Translations under genes and position numbers: made by a program
Shown: one piece after another, positions 7,390 through 15,259 of the stretch
How positions within the stretch are numbered: the stretch's first letter is position 1
How the letters are laid out: each line of letters begins with the position of its first letter
Notes under the pieces: model-generated
Told to the model about the DNA's origin: nothing
Databases searched by the model: none
What the model saw: the letters and a program-made list of their open reading frames with translations, nothing else
Assembly: GCA_910585815.1 (NCBI GenBank)
Contig: CAJUFJ010000040.1
Location: 1 to 31,667, forward strand
Reading direction: 5' to 3'
Length of the DNA stretch: 31,667 bases
DNA from: an uncultured Oscillospiraceae bacterium
Lineage (GTDB): Bacteria > Bacillota > Clostridia > Oscillospirales > Oscillospiraceae

Positions 7390-8409
7390 TTAACCCTTAT
7401 ACCCGTTGGGGTTCTGGGACTGCCACTTCCAAGAGGAGGCGCACATCTCCTCAATGCCCAGCTGAGCTTCCCAGCCCAGTTCCTCCCGGGCTTTGGCGGG
7501 GTCGGCGTAGCAGGCGGCGATATCGCCGGGGCGGCGGGGGTCAATCACATAGGGCAGCTCGTGGCCGCAGGCCTTCTCATAGGCGTGGACCACGTCCAGC
7601 ACGGAATAGCCGTTGCCGGTGCCCAGGTTGCACACGAACAGGCCGCAGTTGGTCTCCAGCTTCTTCAAAGCGGCCACGTGGCCCTTTGCCAGGTCCACCA
7701 CGTGGATGTAGTCCCGCACGCCGGTGCCGTCGGGGGTGTCGTAGTCGTTGCCGAAGACGTGGACCTTCTCCAGCTGGCCCACCGCCACCTTGGCGATGTA
7801 GGGCACCAGGTTGTTGGGGATGCCGTTGGGGTCCTCACCGATGGTGCCGCTCTCGTGAGCGCCGATGGGGTTGAAGTACCGCAGCAGAGCCACATTCAGC
7901 TCAGGGTCGGCGGCGCAGATGTCCATGAGCATCTTCTCCTGAAACAGCTTGGAGGTGCCGTAGGGGTTGGTGGTGCCGCCGGTGGGGAAGTCCTCCCGGA
8001 TGGGCACGGTGGCCGGGTCGCCGTACACCGTGGCGGAGGAGGAGAAGACGAAGTTTTTCACCCCGTGCCGGCGCATGGCCTGGAGCAGGTAAAGGGTGCT
8101 GATGAGGTTGTTGGAGTAGTACTCCAGGGGCTTGGCCACGCTCTCGCCCACCGCCTTCAGCCCGGCGAAGTGGATCACCGCGTCGATGTCGGGGTGCTGG
8201 ACAAAGAGGGCCTCCACCTCGGTCTCGCTGCACAGCTCGGCCTTGATGAAGGGGATGGGCTTGCCCACGATCTTCTCCACGCGGTGGAGGGACTCCTCGC
8301 TGGAGTTGTACAGATTGTCGGCCACCACAATGCTGTAGCCCGCCTGGATGAGCTCCACACAGGTGTGACTGCCGATGTAACCGGCGCCGCCGCAGACCAG
8401 AATAGACAT
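7390..8409 (-). CDS. galE: UDP-glucose 4-epimerase
   Basis: Cytosolic NAD-dependent epimerase, 339 residues, interconverting UDP-Glc and UDP-Gal; some family members also act on UDP-GlcNAc/UDP-GalNAc. The Rossmann motif GGAGYIG is at residues 7-13. Catalytic residues are visible as SSSATVYG (Ser at 123-125) and YGTSK (Tyr150, Lys154), with the substrate loop RYFNPIGAHESG and the C-terminal RPGDIAACYADP segment typical of GalE. AAGGAG lies about nine bases before the ATG. It is the first gene of the leftward operon, ahead of the unknown gene, nucleotidyltransferase and kinase. In the lacto-N-biose pathway this step returns the amino-sugar nucleotide to the GlcNAc series. Confidence 0.96.
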   Translation of the reverse strand: MSILVCGGAGYIGSHTCVELIQAGYSIVVADNLYNSSEESLHRVEKIVGKPIPFIKAELCSETEVEALFVQHPDIDAVIHFAGLKAVGESVAKPLEYYSNNLISTLYLLQAMRRHGVKNFVFSSSATVYGDPATVPIREDFPTGGTTNPYGTSKLFQEKMLMDICAADPELNVALLRYFNPIGAHESGTIGEDPNGIPNNLVPYIAKVAVGQLEKVHVFGNDYDTPDGTGVRDYIHVVDLAKGHVAALKKLETNCGLFVCNLGTGNGYSVLDVVHAYEKACGHELPYVIDPRRPGDIAACYADPAKAREELGWEAQLGIEEMCASSWKWQSQNPNGYKG

Positions 8410-8455
8410 AATAACCGCTCCTTTTTGAAATAGTACGGGGTGTTTCGATGCTCTT

Positions 8456-8519
8456 ATTGTATTCCTTCCCGGGGAAAAAGGAAAGAGACGATTTCACTAA
8501 TAATCTAGAAAATCGTACG
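8456..8519 (-). promoter_or_regulatory. probable control region of the galE operon
   Basis: On the minus strand a TACAAT (8461-8456) lies 17 bases from a weak TTTCCT (8484-8479), leaving a ~46-base leader. Further upstream, at 8508-8519, is GAAAATCGTACG, the 12-mer also found after the regulator gene. The stretch 8410-8688 is otherwise non-coding and visibly AT-rich. It also contains the divergent promoter of the next gene. The -10/-35 assignment is tentative. Confidence 0.35.
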
Positions 8520-8567
8520 TTGTTTTGAATATTTTTATAATTTCGCCCGGGGAAGGCCATTCAGTCC

Positions 8568-8583
8568 CGGCGAAATTTCGCCG
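8568..8583. promoter_or_regulatory. perfect 16-bp palindrome upstream of the NSS promoter
   Basis: CGGCGAAATTTCGCCG is a perfect 16-base palindrome. Its right end lies 17 bases upstream of the -35 box of the rightward promoter. It is a candidate operator for that promoter or for the divergent galE operon. No protein is assigned. Confidence 0.4.
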
Positions 8584-8600
8584 CCGGGCCGATTTATCCG

Positions 8601-8629
8601 TTGCTTTTTTGTACACTTTATATTATACT
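8601..8629 (+). promoter_or_regulatory. sigma-A-type promoter of the NSS transporter gene
   Basis: TTGCTT (8601-8606), a 17-base spacer, and TATACT (8624-8629). Transcription would begin near 8636, about 50 bases before the start codon. That excludes the in-frame ATG at 8635 as a start. Confidence 0.7.
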
Positions 8630-8688
8630 CGGGGATGTGGAGAGAACATGCGGCCATGTGCGCGCCGCGCGAAAAAAAGGAGTTTTTT

Positions 8689-10014
8689 ATGGACAACAAG
8701 AAACATCGATTTTCCAGTGGCTGGGGCTTTGTTCTGTCGGCGGTAGGGTCCGCCGTGGGCATGGCCAACGTGTGGGGCTTCCCCGCCAAGATGGGCAGCA
8801 ACGGCGGCGGAGCCTTCCTGCTGGCCTACCTGTTTTTCATCATGCTGTTCGGCACGGTGGGCCTGTCCGCCGAGTATGCCGTGGGCCGCCGGGCCCACAC
8901 CGGCACCCTGGGCTCCTATGAGATGGCCTGGGCCAGCCGGAAGAAGGAGCTGGGTGCCACCGGCGGCCTGCTGGGCTGGCTGCCTCTGGCCGGCTCCATG
9001 TGCATCGCCCTGGGCTACGCGGTGATTATTGCCTACGTGCTCAAGGCCTTCGCCGCCTCGGTGGGCGGTTCGCTGATGAGCGTGGACCCCGGGCCCTGGT
9101 TTGAGTCCTTCTCCCTGTCGGACTACTCGGTGGTCCCCTTCCATGTGATTGTGGTGGTGGGCACTCTGCTCACCCTCCTCCTGGGGGCCAGAAGCATCGA
9201 GCGGTCCAACAAGGTGATGATGCCCCTGTTCTTTATTATCTTCCTGATTCTGGCCGTCCGGGTGGCCTTCCTGCCCGGGGCCGTGGAGGGCTATAAGTAT
9301 ATGTTCACCCCCCGGTGGGCCGATCTGCTCAACCCCATGGTGTGGATCTGGGCCATGGGTCAGGCCTTCTTCTCCCTGTCCATCACGGGCAGCGGTATGA
9401 TTGTCTACGGGGCCTACCTGAACCCCGAGGAGGATGTGGTGGCCCTGGCCAAGCAGACCGCCCTCTTTGACACCATCGCCGCCCTGGTGGCCGCTCTGGT
9501 GATTATCCCCGCCTGCTTTGCCTACGGGCTGGACGTGGGCTCCGGGCCCTCCCTGCTCTTTGTCACCCTGCCCCACATTTTACAGGATATTCCCCTGGGC
9601 CGGCTGTTCGCGGTGATTTTGTACACCGCTATGGTCTTCGCCGGGGTCAGCTCCCTGCAAAACATGTTTGAGGCGGTGGGCGAGTCCCTGCTGCACCGCT
9701 TCCCCAGGCTGAACCGGAAGGTGATGCTGGCCATCCTGTGCGTCATCTGCCTGGGCATCGGCCTGAATATGGAGCCCATTTTCAAGTGGGGCCCCTGGAT
9801 GGATATTGTCTCCATCTATATCATCCCCATCGGGGCCACCCTGGGCGCGCTGTCCTGGTTCTGGATTATGAAGCGGGAGGAGCTGATGGAGGAGATCAAC
9901 CGGGGGGCGAAAAAGCCCTCTGGACAGAAGTGGTACAGCGTGGGCCGGTATCTCTACGTCCCCTGCGCCATCATCCTGTGCTGCGTGGCATTGTTCCTGA
10001 AGGTTGCATTTTAA
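8689..10014 (+). CDS. sodium-dependent transporter, NSS (SNF) family
   Basis: Integral membrane Na+ symporter, about 441 residues, likely taking up an amino acid. I start it at the ATG at 8689, with AAGGAG just upstream. The first membrane segment holds the family signature GSAVGMANVWGFPAKMGSN followed by GGGAFLLAYLFF, corresponding to the sodium and substrate site in LeuT. About eleven to twelve hydrophobic segments follow, ending VPCAIILCCVALFLKVAF. This short C-terminus is usual for bacterial NSS members with eleven segments. It has its own promoter and is followed by two hairpins before the epimerase-family gene. Substrate cannot be read from sequence; tryptophan/tyrosine-type transporters (TnaT) are relatives. 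Confidence 0.92.
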   Translation: MDNKKHRFSSGWGFVLSAVGSAVGMANVWGFPAKMGSNGGGAFLLAYLFFIMLFGTVGLSAEYAVGRRAHTGTLGSYEMAWASRKKELGATGGLLGWLPLAGSMCIALGYAVIIAYVLKAFAASVGGSLMSVDPGPWFESFSLSDYSVVPFHVIVVVGTLLTLLLGARSIERSNKVMMPLFFIIFLILAVRVAFLPGAVEGYKYMFTPRWADLLNPMVWIWAMGQAFFSLSITGSGMIVYGAYLNPEEDVVALAKQTALFDTIAALVAALVIIPACFAYGLDVGSGPSLLFVTLPHILQDIPLGRLFAVILYTAMVFAGVSSLQNMFEAVGESLLHRFPRLNRKVMLAILCVICLGIGLNMEPIFKWGPWMDIVSIYIIPIGATLGALSWFWIMKREELMEEINRGAKKPSGQKWYSVGRYLYVPCAIILCCVALFLKVAF

Positions 10015-10019
10015 TGCAG

Positions 10020-10078
10020 GGGCCGGGCTCTGTCCCGGCCCGCTTTCCAAGACCAGGGGCGGGCGCAGAGGCCCGCCC
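10020..10078 (+). promoter_or_regulatory. two tandem GC-rich hairpins between genes
   Basis: The first hairpin has arms GGGCCGGG (10020-10027) and CCCGGCCC (10034-10041). The second has GGGCGGGC (10057-10064) and GCCCGCCC (10071-10078). Both have six-base loops and neither is followed by a T tract. They may attenuate read-through or protect mRNA ends rather than terminate fully, so the two flanking plus-strand genes may share a transcript. Confidence 0.55.
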
Positions 10079-10105
10079 GGATATTCATAATAAGGAGGCG
10101 GAGAC

Positions 10106-10978
10106 ATGACATTCGAGCTGAAAAAAGGTGATCTGCGGGCCACGGCCCGGAGCCTGGGCGGGGAGCTGGTCTCCCTGCGGGACGGGGACGGCCTGGAGTA
10201 TATCTGGCAGGGGGACCCGGCCTTCTGGGCGGGACAGAACCCCATCCTGTTCCCCATTGTGGGGTCGCTGAAGGACGGCCGGGTGGACATCGGCGGCAAG
10301 ACCTGTGAGATGGGCCGCCACGGCTTCGCCCGGGGGCTGGAGTTCACCCCTGTGGACCAGGGGGAGGACTTCGTCACCCTGGCGCTGGGGGAGAACGAAC
10401 AGACGCTGGCGCAGTACCCCTTCCCCTTCGCCTTGGAGGCCACCCACCGGCTGCTGGAGGACGGCTTTTCCACCACCCTCACCGTGCGGAACACCGGCTC
10501 CGCCCCCATGCCCTTCTGTATCGGGGCACACACCGCCATCCGGTGCCCCCTCCAGGCGGGGGAGCGTTTTGAGGACTACGAGCTCCTGCTTGAGGTCTCC
10601 GAACAGGCGGACAGCCACCTGCTCAACCCCCAGGGCATCATCCGCCACGACGGCAGAAAGCCCATGCTGGACGGCAGCCGCATGCCCCTGCGCTACCAGA
10701 CCTTCGGGGAGCTGGACACCGTGATTTTCAGCATGCTGCGCTCCGGCGGCGTATCCCTGCTCCACCGGGAGACCGGGCGGGGGGTGCAGCTGGACTTCCA
10801 CGAGTTCCCCATGGTGGCCTTCTGGACCAAGCCGGAGGCGCCCTTCCTGTGTCTGGAGCCCTGGCAGGGCTGCGCCGCCTGGGACAACGAGAGCGGGAGA
10901 TTTGAGGATAAGCCCTTCTGCACCACGCTGGAGCCCGGCCGGGAGAAGGCCCTGACCTACGCCTTCCACATCGTGTAG
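10106..10978 (+). CDS. aldose 1-epimerase family protein
   Basis: Cytosolic protein of 290 residues in the galactose mutarotase-like superfamily, of the shorter LacX/YeaD-like branch. Motifs in order: NPILFPIVGSL (~50), MGRHGFARG (~66), GAHTAIRCP with the His near 144, and FLCLEPWQG near the C-terminus carrying the catalytic-type Glu. These suggest interconversion of sugar anomers, or a hexose-phosphate anomer in related proteins. The start ATG has AGGAGG seven bases upstream. It may be co-transcribed with the NSS gene and ends at a strong bidirectional terminator. Possible link to the galactose genes of the left cluster is only by proximity. Confidence 0.88.
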   Translation: MTFELKKGDLRATARSLGGELVSLRDGDGLEYIWQGDPAFWAGQNPILFPIVGSLKDGRVDIGGKTCEMGRHGFARGLEFTPVDQGEDFVTLALGENEQTLAQYPFPFALEATHRLLEDGFSTTLTVRNTGSAPMPFCIGAHTAIRCPLQAGERFEDYELLLEVSEQADSHLLNPQGIIRHDGRKPMLDGSRMPLRYQTFGELDTVIFSMLRSGGVSLLHRETGRGVQLDFHEFPMVAFWTKPEAPFLCLEPWQGCAAWDNESGRFEDKPFCTTLEPGREKALTYAFHIV

Positions 10979-11002
10979 GGCGGTGGCCTTTTGACGAACA
11001 GA

Positions 11003-11042
11003 AAACCCGCACAGGCCGTCAGAGGACGGTCCGTGCGGGTTT
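11003..11042. terminator. bidirectional rho-independent terminator
   Basis: Arms AAACCCGCAC (11003-11012) and GTGCGGGTTT (11033-11042) are perfect complements with further pairing inside (GTC/GAC around an AGAG loop). It sits between the convergent epimerase-family gene and potCD and has A and T tracts suited to ending both transcripts. Confidence 0.85.
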
Positions 11043-11045
11043 CGT

Positions 11046-13058
11046 TTAATTTGCGCCCAGCTGGGTCCAGAGGTTCTTGTAGAGGGTCAAAGTCTCCGGG
11101 GGCAGATTGAGATAGGCCTCGCACCGCGCCAGGGTCTCCGGCGGGGCGGCCATAATCTCATAGAGCGACCGGTCCAGCTCCTCGCCGTAGAGCTCCTCAT
11201 AGTAGGCGGGGTACCGCTCCAGGGCCTCCCGGTTGGGGGAGGCGTACCAGATATAGTCCATGTTGGCCAGGTTGGCCTCGGTGGAGGCGATGAAGTTGAT
11301 CCACATGTGGGCCTCCCGCTGGTGGGGGGCATCCTTCAGCATGCACATGGCGTCCACGAACCAGTTGGAGCCCTCCTCCGGGATGACAAAGGCCAGGTCC
11401 ACCCCGTCGGCCTGGTTGTCCACCATGGACAGGTAGTCGCCGGCGTAGTAGGTGGCGATGGCGGCGTTGCCGCCCTCCATCTTCTGGAAGATTTCGTCCA
11501 TCACCCGGCCTTGGAATACCCCCCGGCGGTTGGCGTCGGCCACCAGCTCGTAGGCCTGGCGAATCTCATCCGGGTCGGTGGTGTTTACCGAGCAGCCCAG
11601 GCAGAGCAGGGCCTCCCCGATGGCGTCCCGGGAGTTGTTGATCAGCAGCACCTGTCCGGCGTATTTGTCGTCGTACAGCGCGCTCCAGCTGGTGATCTCC
11701 TCGTCCACCACAGCGGCGTTGTAGATGATGCCCAGGGTGCCCCAGGTGTAGGGGACGGTGTAGCGGTTGTCCGGGTCGTAGGACAGGTTTTTAAACCGGT
11801 CGTCAATGAGGTCAAAGTTGGGTATCTGGCTGTAGTCCAGGGGTTCCAGCATGTCCTCGGCAATCAGGCGGCCGATCATGTAGTCCGAGGGGACCACCAC
11901 ATCGTAGTCCGCGCCGCCGTTTTTCAGCAGGGAGTACAGGGTCTCGTTGCTGTCGGCGGTCTGGTAGTTCACCCGGATGCCGGTGGCCTCCTCAAACTGG
12001 TCGATGAGGTCGGTGTCGATATACTCCCCCCAGGAGCACACATTTACCACAGGCCGGGAGCCGGTGGCGTAGCTGAGGAAGGCCACCGACGCCAGGAAGG
12101 CGCACACCAGCACCCCCGCCGCCCCCCGGCGGGCCCACAGGTAACGGGGCTCAGCCAGCTTCTGCCGGGCCTTCTCCAGGGCGGAGGGCTTCCGGGCCGC
12201 GCCCAACCGCTCCCGGGCCTCCTGCCGCACCTCCTTCAGGTTGGACAGCACCAGCAGCACCAGCACCGACAGGAACAGCAGGGTGGAGATGGCGTTTACC
12301 TCCGGGGTGACCCGCTTCTTGGTCATGCCGTAGATGGTCATGGCCAGGGTGGAGCTGGCCGACCCGGCGGTGAAGTAGGAGATGATGAAGTCGTCGATGG
12401 ACATGGTAAAGGCGATGAGCGCCCCGGAGACGATGCCCGGCTTGATCTCGGGCAGCATCACTTTCACAAAGGCCTGCATCCAGGTACACCCCAGGTCCTG
12501 GGCCGCGTCCATGAGGTTACGGTCCATCTGCCGCAGCTTGGGGGCCACGTTGAGAATCACATAGGGGATGTTGAAGGCGATGTGGGCCAGCAGCAGGGTG
12601 GTAAAGCCCAGCACCAGCCGGTCGGGCAGCTCCACCGCGCTCTGGATGGAGTTAAACCACCGGGCGAAGGTCCCCCACCCCTGAAAGAAGGCCACGAAGA
12701 ACAGGCACAGGGATACGCCGGTGACGATATCGGCGTTCATCATGGGGATGTTGTTCACCGTGAGCAGAGCCTCCCGCCTTCTGCGGCCCAGGCTGTACAG
12801 CCCGATGGCGGCGAAGGTGCCGGCCACTGTGGCGATTACCGTGGCCAGCAGGGAGACCAGCAGGGTGGTGTAGACGCTCTCCATAATCAGCCGGTTCTGG
12901 AACAGGCGGCCGTACCAGTGGAGGGAAAAGCCCTTCCACACGGCGCTGGAGTCCCCGGCGTTGAAGGAGAAGATGATAAGCAGGATGATAGGGGCGTAGA
13001 GAAACAGGAAGACCAGCCCGATGAACAGGCGGCTGCCGGTGCGGTTCGTCTTTTTCAC
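11046..13058 (-). CDS. potCD: fused polyamine ABC transporter permease and binding protein (PotC-PotD)
   Basis: A 670-residue fusion. Residues ~10-275 are a PotC-type permease with about six membrane segments and an EAA loop (DAAQDLGCTWMQAFVKVMLP, ~184-203). A charged linker (~276-310) leads to another hydrophobic segment (AAGVLVCAFLASVAFLSYA, ~313-331). The rest (~335-670) is a PotD-like binding protein beginning VVNVCSWGEYIDTDLIDQFE and including YDVVVPSDYMI and YTVPYTWGTLGIIYN. The added segment has no lipobox cysteine, so the binding domain is probably tethered outside by this helix, one per permease chain. GTG start (13056-13058) overlaps the potB stop as GTGA. Spermidine/putrescine is the family substrate. 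Such fusions are known in Firmicutes but depart from the separate genes of E. coli. Confidence 0.93.
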   Translation of the reverse strand: MKKTNRTGSRLFIGLVFLFLYAPIILLIIFSFNAGDSSAVWKGFSLHWYGRLFQNRLIMESVYTTLLVSLLATVIATVAGTFAAIGLYSLGRRRREALLTVNNIPMMNADIVTGVSLCLFFVAFFQGWGTFARWFNSIQSAVELPDRLVLGFTTLLLAHIAFNIPYVILNVAPKLRQMDRNLMDAAQDLGCTWMQAFVKVMLPEIKPGIVSGALIAFTMSIDDFIISYFTAGSASSTLAMTIYGMTKKRVTPEVNAISTLLFLSVLVLLVLSNLKEVRQEARERLGAARKPSALEKARQKLAEPRYLWARRGAAGVLVCAFLASVAFLSYATGSRPVVNVCSWGEYIDTDLIDQFEEATGIRVNYQTADSNETLYSLLKNGGADYDVVVPSDYMIGRLIAEDMLEPLDYSQIPNFDLIDDRFKNLSYDPDNRYTVPYTWGTLGIIYNAAVVDEEITSWSALYDDKYAGQVLLINNSRDAIGEALLCLGCSVNTTDPDEIRQAYELVADANRRGVFQGRVMDEIFQKMEGGNAAIATYYAGDYLSMVDNQADGVDLAFVIPEEGSNWFVDAMCMLKDAPHQREAHMWINFIASTEANLANMDYIWYASPNREALERYPAYYEELYGEELDRSLYEIMAAPPETLARCEAYLNLPPETLTLYKNLWTQLGAN

Positions 13059-13891
13059 AGGAGCACCGCCTCTCCCTCGCCCTCACCAAAGCGGTTCATC
13101 ACCACCATGCACACCACCACAATGGCCATCATCACCATGGAGATGGCCGCCCCTAGGTGGGGGTCGTAGGAGCCGCCCAGAAATTGCAGCTCAATGAGGT
13201 CGCCCAGCATCATCTGGGTGCCTCCACCCAGCAGGCGGGAGATGGCGAAGGTGGATACCGAGGGGACGAATACCATGGTCACGCCGGACAGCACCCCGGG
13301 CAGGGACAGGGGCAGAATTACCCTGCGGAACACCCGCTGGCTGTCCGCTCCCAGGTCCCGGGCGGCCTCCAGCAGGGAGCCGTCCAGCTTGAGGATGACC
13401 GAGTAGATGGGCAGAATCATAAAGGGCAGGTAGTTATACACCATGCCCAGCACCACCGCCCCGGAGGTGCCGATCATGGGGATGTACTCCACCCCCAGCA
13501 GGTCCAGCAGGCCGACGGCCCGGAACAGCTGGTTTAAAAGGCCGTTGTTCTCCAGAATGGACATCCAGGAGTAGGTCCGCAGGAGGAAGTTCATCCACAT
13601 GGGCAGCATAATCAGGGCCATGGCTACCCGCTGAAAGCCCGCCCCCTCCCGGGCCATCCAGTAGGACACCGGATAGCCGATCAGCAGGCAGACCAGGGTG
13701 GCAATCAGGGCCAGCCGGAAGGAGCGGAGAAAGACGGAGGTGTAGGCCCCCATCTCAGCGAAGTTCTCCAGGGTGCCCTGAAACTCCGCAGTGGTAAAGG
13801 CGTAGACCACCATAATCAGGATGGGGATCACTACCATCAGCGCCATCCACCCCACATAGGGGATGGCAAACCAGGACAGCTTATTCTTCAT
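13055..13891 (-). CDS. potB: polyamine ABC transporter permease PotB
   Basis: Inner-membrane permease, about 278 residues, partner of the PotC half of the fusion. I start at the ATG at 13889-13891 (MKNKLSWFAIPYVGWM). It overlaps the end of potA by eleven bases and uses GGAGGAGGA within the potA coding end as its ribosome site. Longer versions of the frame lie within potA and lack hydrophobic start signals. About six membrane segments are visible. The EAA loop is LEAARDLGADSQRVFRRVILP. The stop overlaps the GTG start of potCD, so all three genes are tightly coupled. Confidence 0.93.
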   Translation of the reverse strand: MKNKLSWFAIPYVGWMALMVVIPILIMVVYAFTTAEFQGTLENFAEMGAYTSVFLRSFRLALIATLVCLLIGYPVSYWMAREGAGFQRVAMALIMLPMWMNFLLRTYSWMSILENNGLLNQLFRAVGLLDLLGVEYIPMIGTSGAVVLGMVYNYLPFMILPIYSVILKLDGSLLEAARDLGADSQRVFRRVILPLSLPGVLSGVTMVFVPSVSTFAISRLLGGGTQMMLGDLIELQFLGGSYDPHLGAAISMVMMAIVVVCMVVMNRFGEGEGEAVLL

Positions 13892-15050
13892 CCCCGCTGT
13901 CCTCCTCCTCCGGGTCAAAGCTGGCGTCGCTGATCTCCTCGTACTCCTCGGAGTAGGAGGAGTAGTCACCGAACATGCCGGAGTACTCGCTCTTTTTCAT
14001 CACGTGGATGCCGTCGGGGTCGATCTTGATGCCGATGCGGCTGCCCACCGGGGACAGGTCGGTGGTCTGAATCAGCCATTTGAAGCCATAGAAGTCCACG
14101 ATAATATCGTACTGCATCCCCTTGAAGGTGACCGAGGTGACGGTGCCCTTCAGCTGGCCCTGGTCCTCGGGGACAATGTCCACGTCCTCGGGCCGGATGA
14201 CCACGTCCACCGCCTCGTCCTTCTCAAAGCCGCTGTCCAGACACTGGAAGCGCCGGTTGAAGATCTCCACCACCCCGTCGGTGCGCATGATGCCGTCGAT
14301 GATGTTGGACTCCCCGATGAAGTCGGCCACAAAGGCGTTGCGCGGCTCGTTGTAGATGTCCTCGGGGGAGCCGATCTGCTGGATGCGGCCGGAATCCATT
14401 ACCACCACCGTGTCGGACATGGCCAGCGCCTCCTCCTGGTCGTGGGTGACGTAGACAAAGGTGATTTCCATGGCCTTCTGGATGCGTTTGAGCTCGTTCT
14501 GCATGTCCTTGCGCAGCTTTAAGTCCAGCGCCCCCAGGGGCTCGTCCAGCAGCAGCACCTTGGGCTGGTTTACCAGCGCCCGGGCGATGGCCACCCGCTG
14601 CTGCTGGCCGCCAGACAGCTGGGTGGTCCGGCGCTTCTCAAAGCCCCGCAGGTTGACCACCTCCAGCATCTCCGTCACCCGCCGGTCGATCTCCTCCTCG
14701 GGCAGCTTCACCCTCCGGCCGTCGGCGTCCGCCTTGGGGATGCGCAGGCCAAAGGCGATGTTTTCATACACGTTCAGGTGCGGGAACAGGGCGTACTTCT
14801 GGAACACCGTGTTGATGGTCCGTTTGTGCGGCGGGACAGCATTAATCCTCACCCCGTCGAACAAAACATCTCCAGAGGTGGGCGTCTGAAAACCACCGAT
14901 GATTCTGAGTGTGGTGGTCTTGCCGCACCCACTGGGTCCGAGCAGCGTGAGGAATTCCTTATCCTTGATGCTTAAATTGATTTTGTCGAGTACGATATCC
15001 TCGTCGAACGCCATGACGCAGTCGGTCAGGCGGATCAACTCCTTGGACAT
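13881..15050 (-). CDS. potA: polyamine ABC transporter ATPase PotA
   Basis: Cytoplasmic ATPase of 389 residues driving polyamine import. Walker A is GPSGCGKTT (38-46), the Q-loop follows at VFQKYALFP, the ABC signature is LSGGQQQR (145-152), Walker B is VLLLDEP (165-171), and the switch His is in YVTHDQEE. After ~240 residues comes the regulatory TOBE-type domain (VVIRPEDVDIVPEDQG). The C-terminus has a highly acidic tail (about the last 26 residues, mostly Glu, Asp and Ser) beyond the usual PotA end. The ribosome site is GGGGGAGG four bases from the ATG. It is the first gene of the operon, transcribed from the promoter at 15172-15200. Confidence 0.97.
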   Translation of the reverse strand: MSKELIRLTDCVMAFDEDIVLDKINLSIKDKEFLTLLGPSGCGKTTTLRIIGGFQTPTSGDVLFDGVRINAVPPHKRTINTVFQKYALFPHLNVYENIAFGLRIPKADADGRRVKLPEEEIDRRVTEMLEVVNLRGFEKRRTTQLSGGQQQRVAIARALVNQPKVLLLDEPLGALDLKLRKDMQNELKRIQKAMEITFVYVTHDQEEALAMSDTVVVMDSGRIQQIGSPEDIYNEPRNAFVADFIGESNIIDGIMRTDGVVEIFNRRFQCLDSGFEKDEAVDVVIRPEDVDIVPEDQGQLKGTVTSVTFKGMQYDIIVDFYGFKWLIQTTDLSPVGSRIGIKIDPDGIHVMKKSEYSGMFGDYSSYSEEYEEISDASFDPEEEDSGDEE

Positions 15051-15171
15051 GTATCCTCCCCCATTTCTTTTTAAATTACGTTGTCAGCTCCCTCGATTTA
15101 TTCACCGGGCGGGCCCGCCGTCCAGGGGGGACGTCGGGCGCGTTGACCGGCTTTCACGGATAGCGAGATAC

Positions 15172-15200
15172 ACTATAGCGGGTTATACCCGGATTGTCAA
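15172..15200 (-). promoter_or_regulatory. sigma-A promoter of the pot operon with a palindrome in the spacer
   Basis: On the minus strand: TTGACA (15200-15195), a 17-base spacer, TATAGT (15177-15172). The spacer carries CGGGTTATACCCG (15179-15191), an inverted repeat with five-base arms that could bind a repressor. The leader to potA is ~115 bases and includes a GGCGGGCCCGCC palindrome (15108-15119). The rest of 15051-15259 is non-coding, with only a weak five-base-arm hairpin at 15229-15241 after the next gene. Confidence 0.8.
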
Positions 15201-15259
15201 TGATTTTCGCCAAAATATTTCGGGATTCTGTCCACAGGACAACACTTGCCCCTGACCAG

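Noticed and set aside
10020..10078. Full terminator after the NSS transporter gene
   Set aside because: Both hairpins lack a T tract. Recorded instead as intergenic stem-loops.
15051..15171. Riboswitch in the pot operon leader
   Set aside because: Only a short GC palindrome is visible. No conserved aptamer pattern was recognised.
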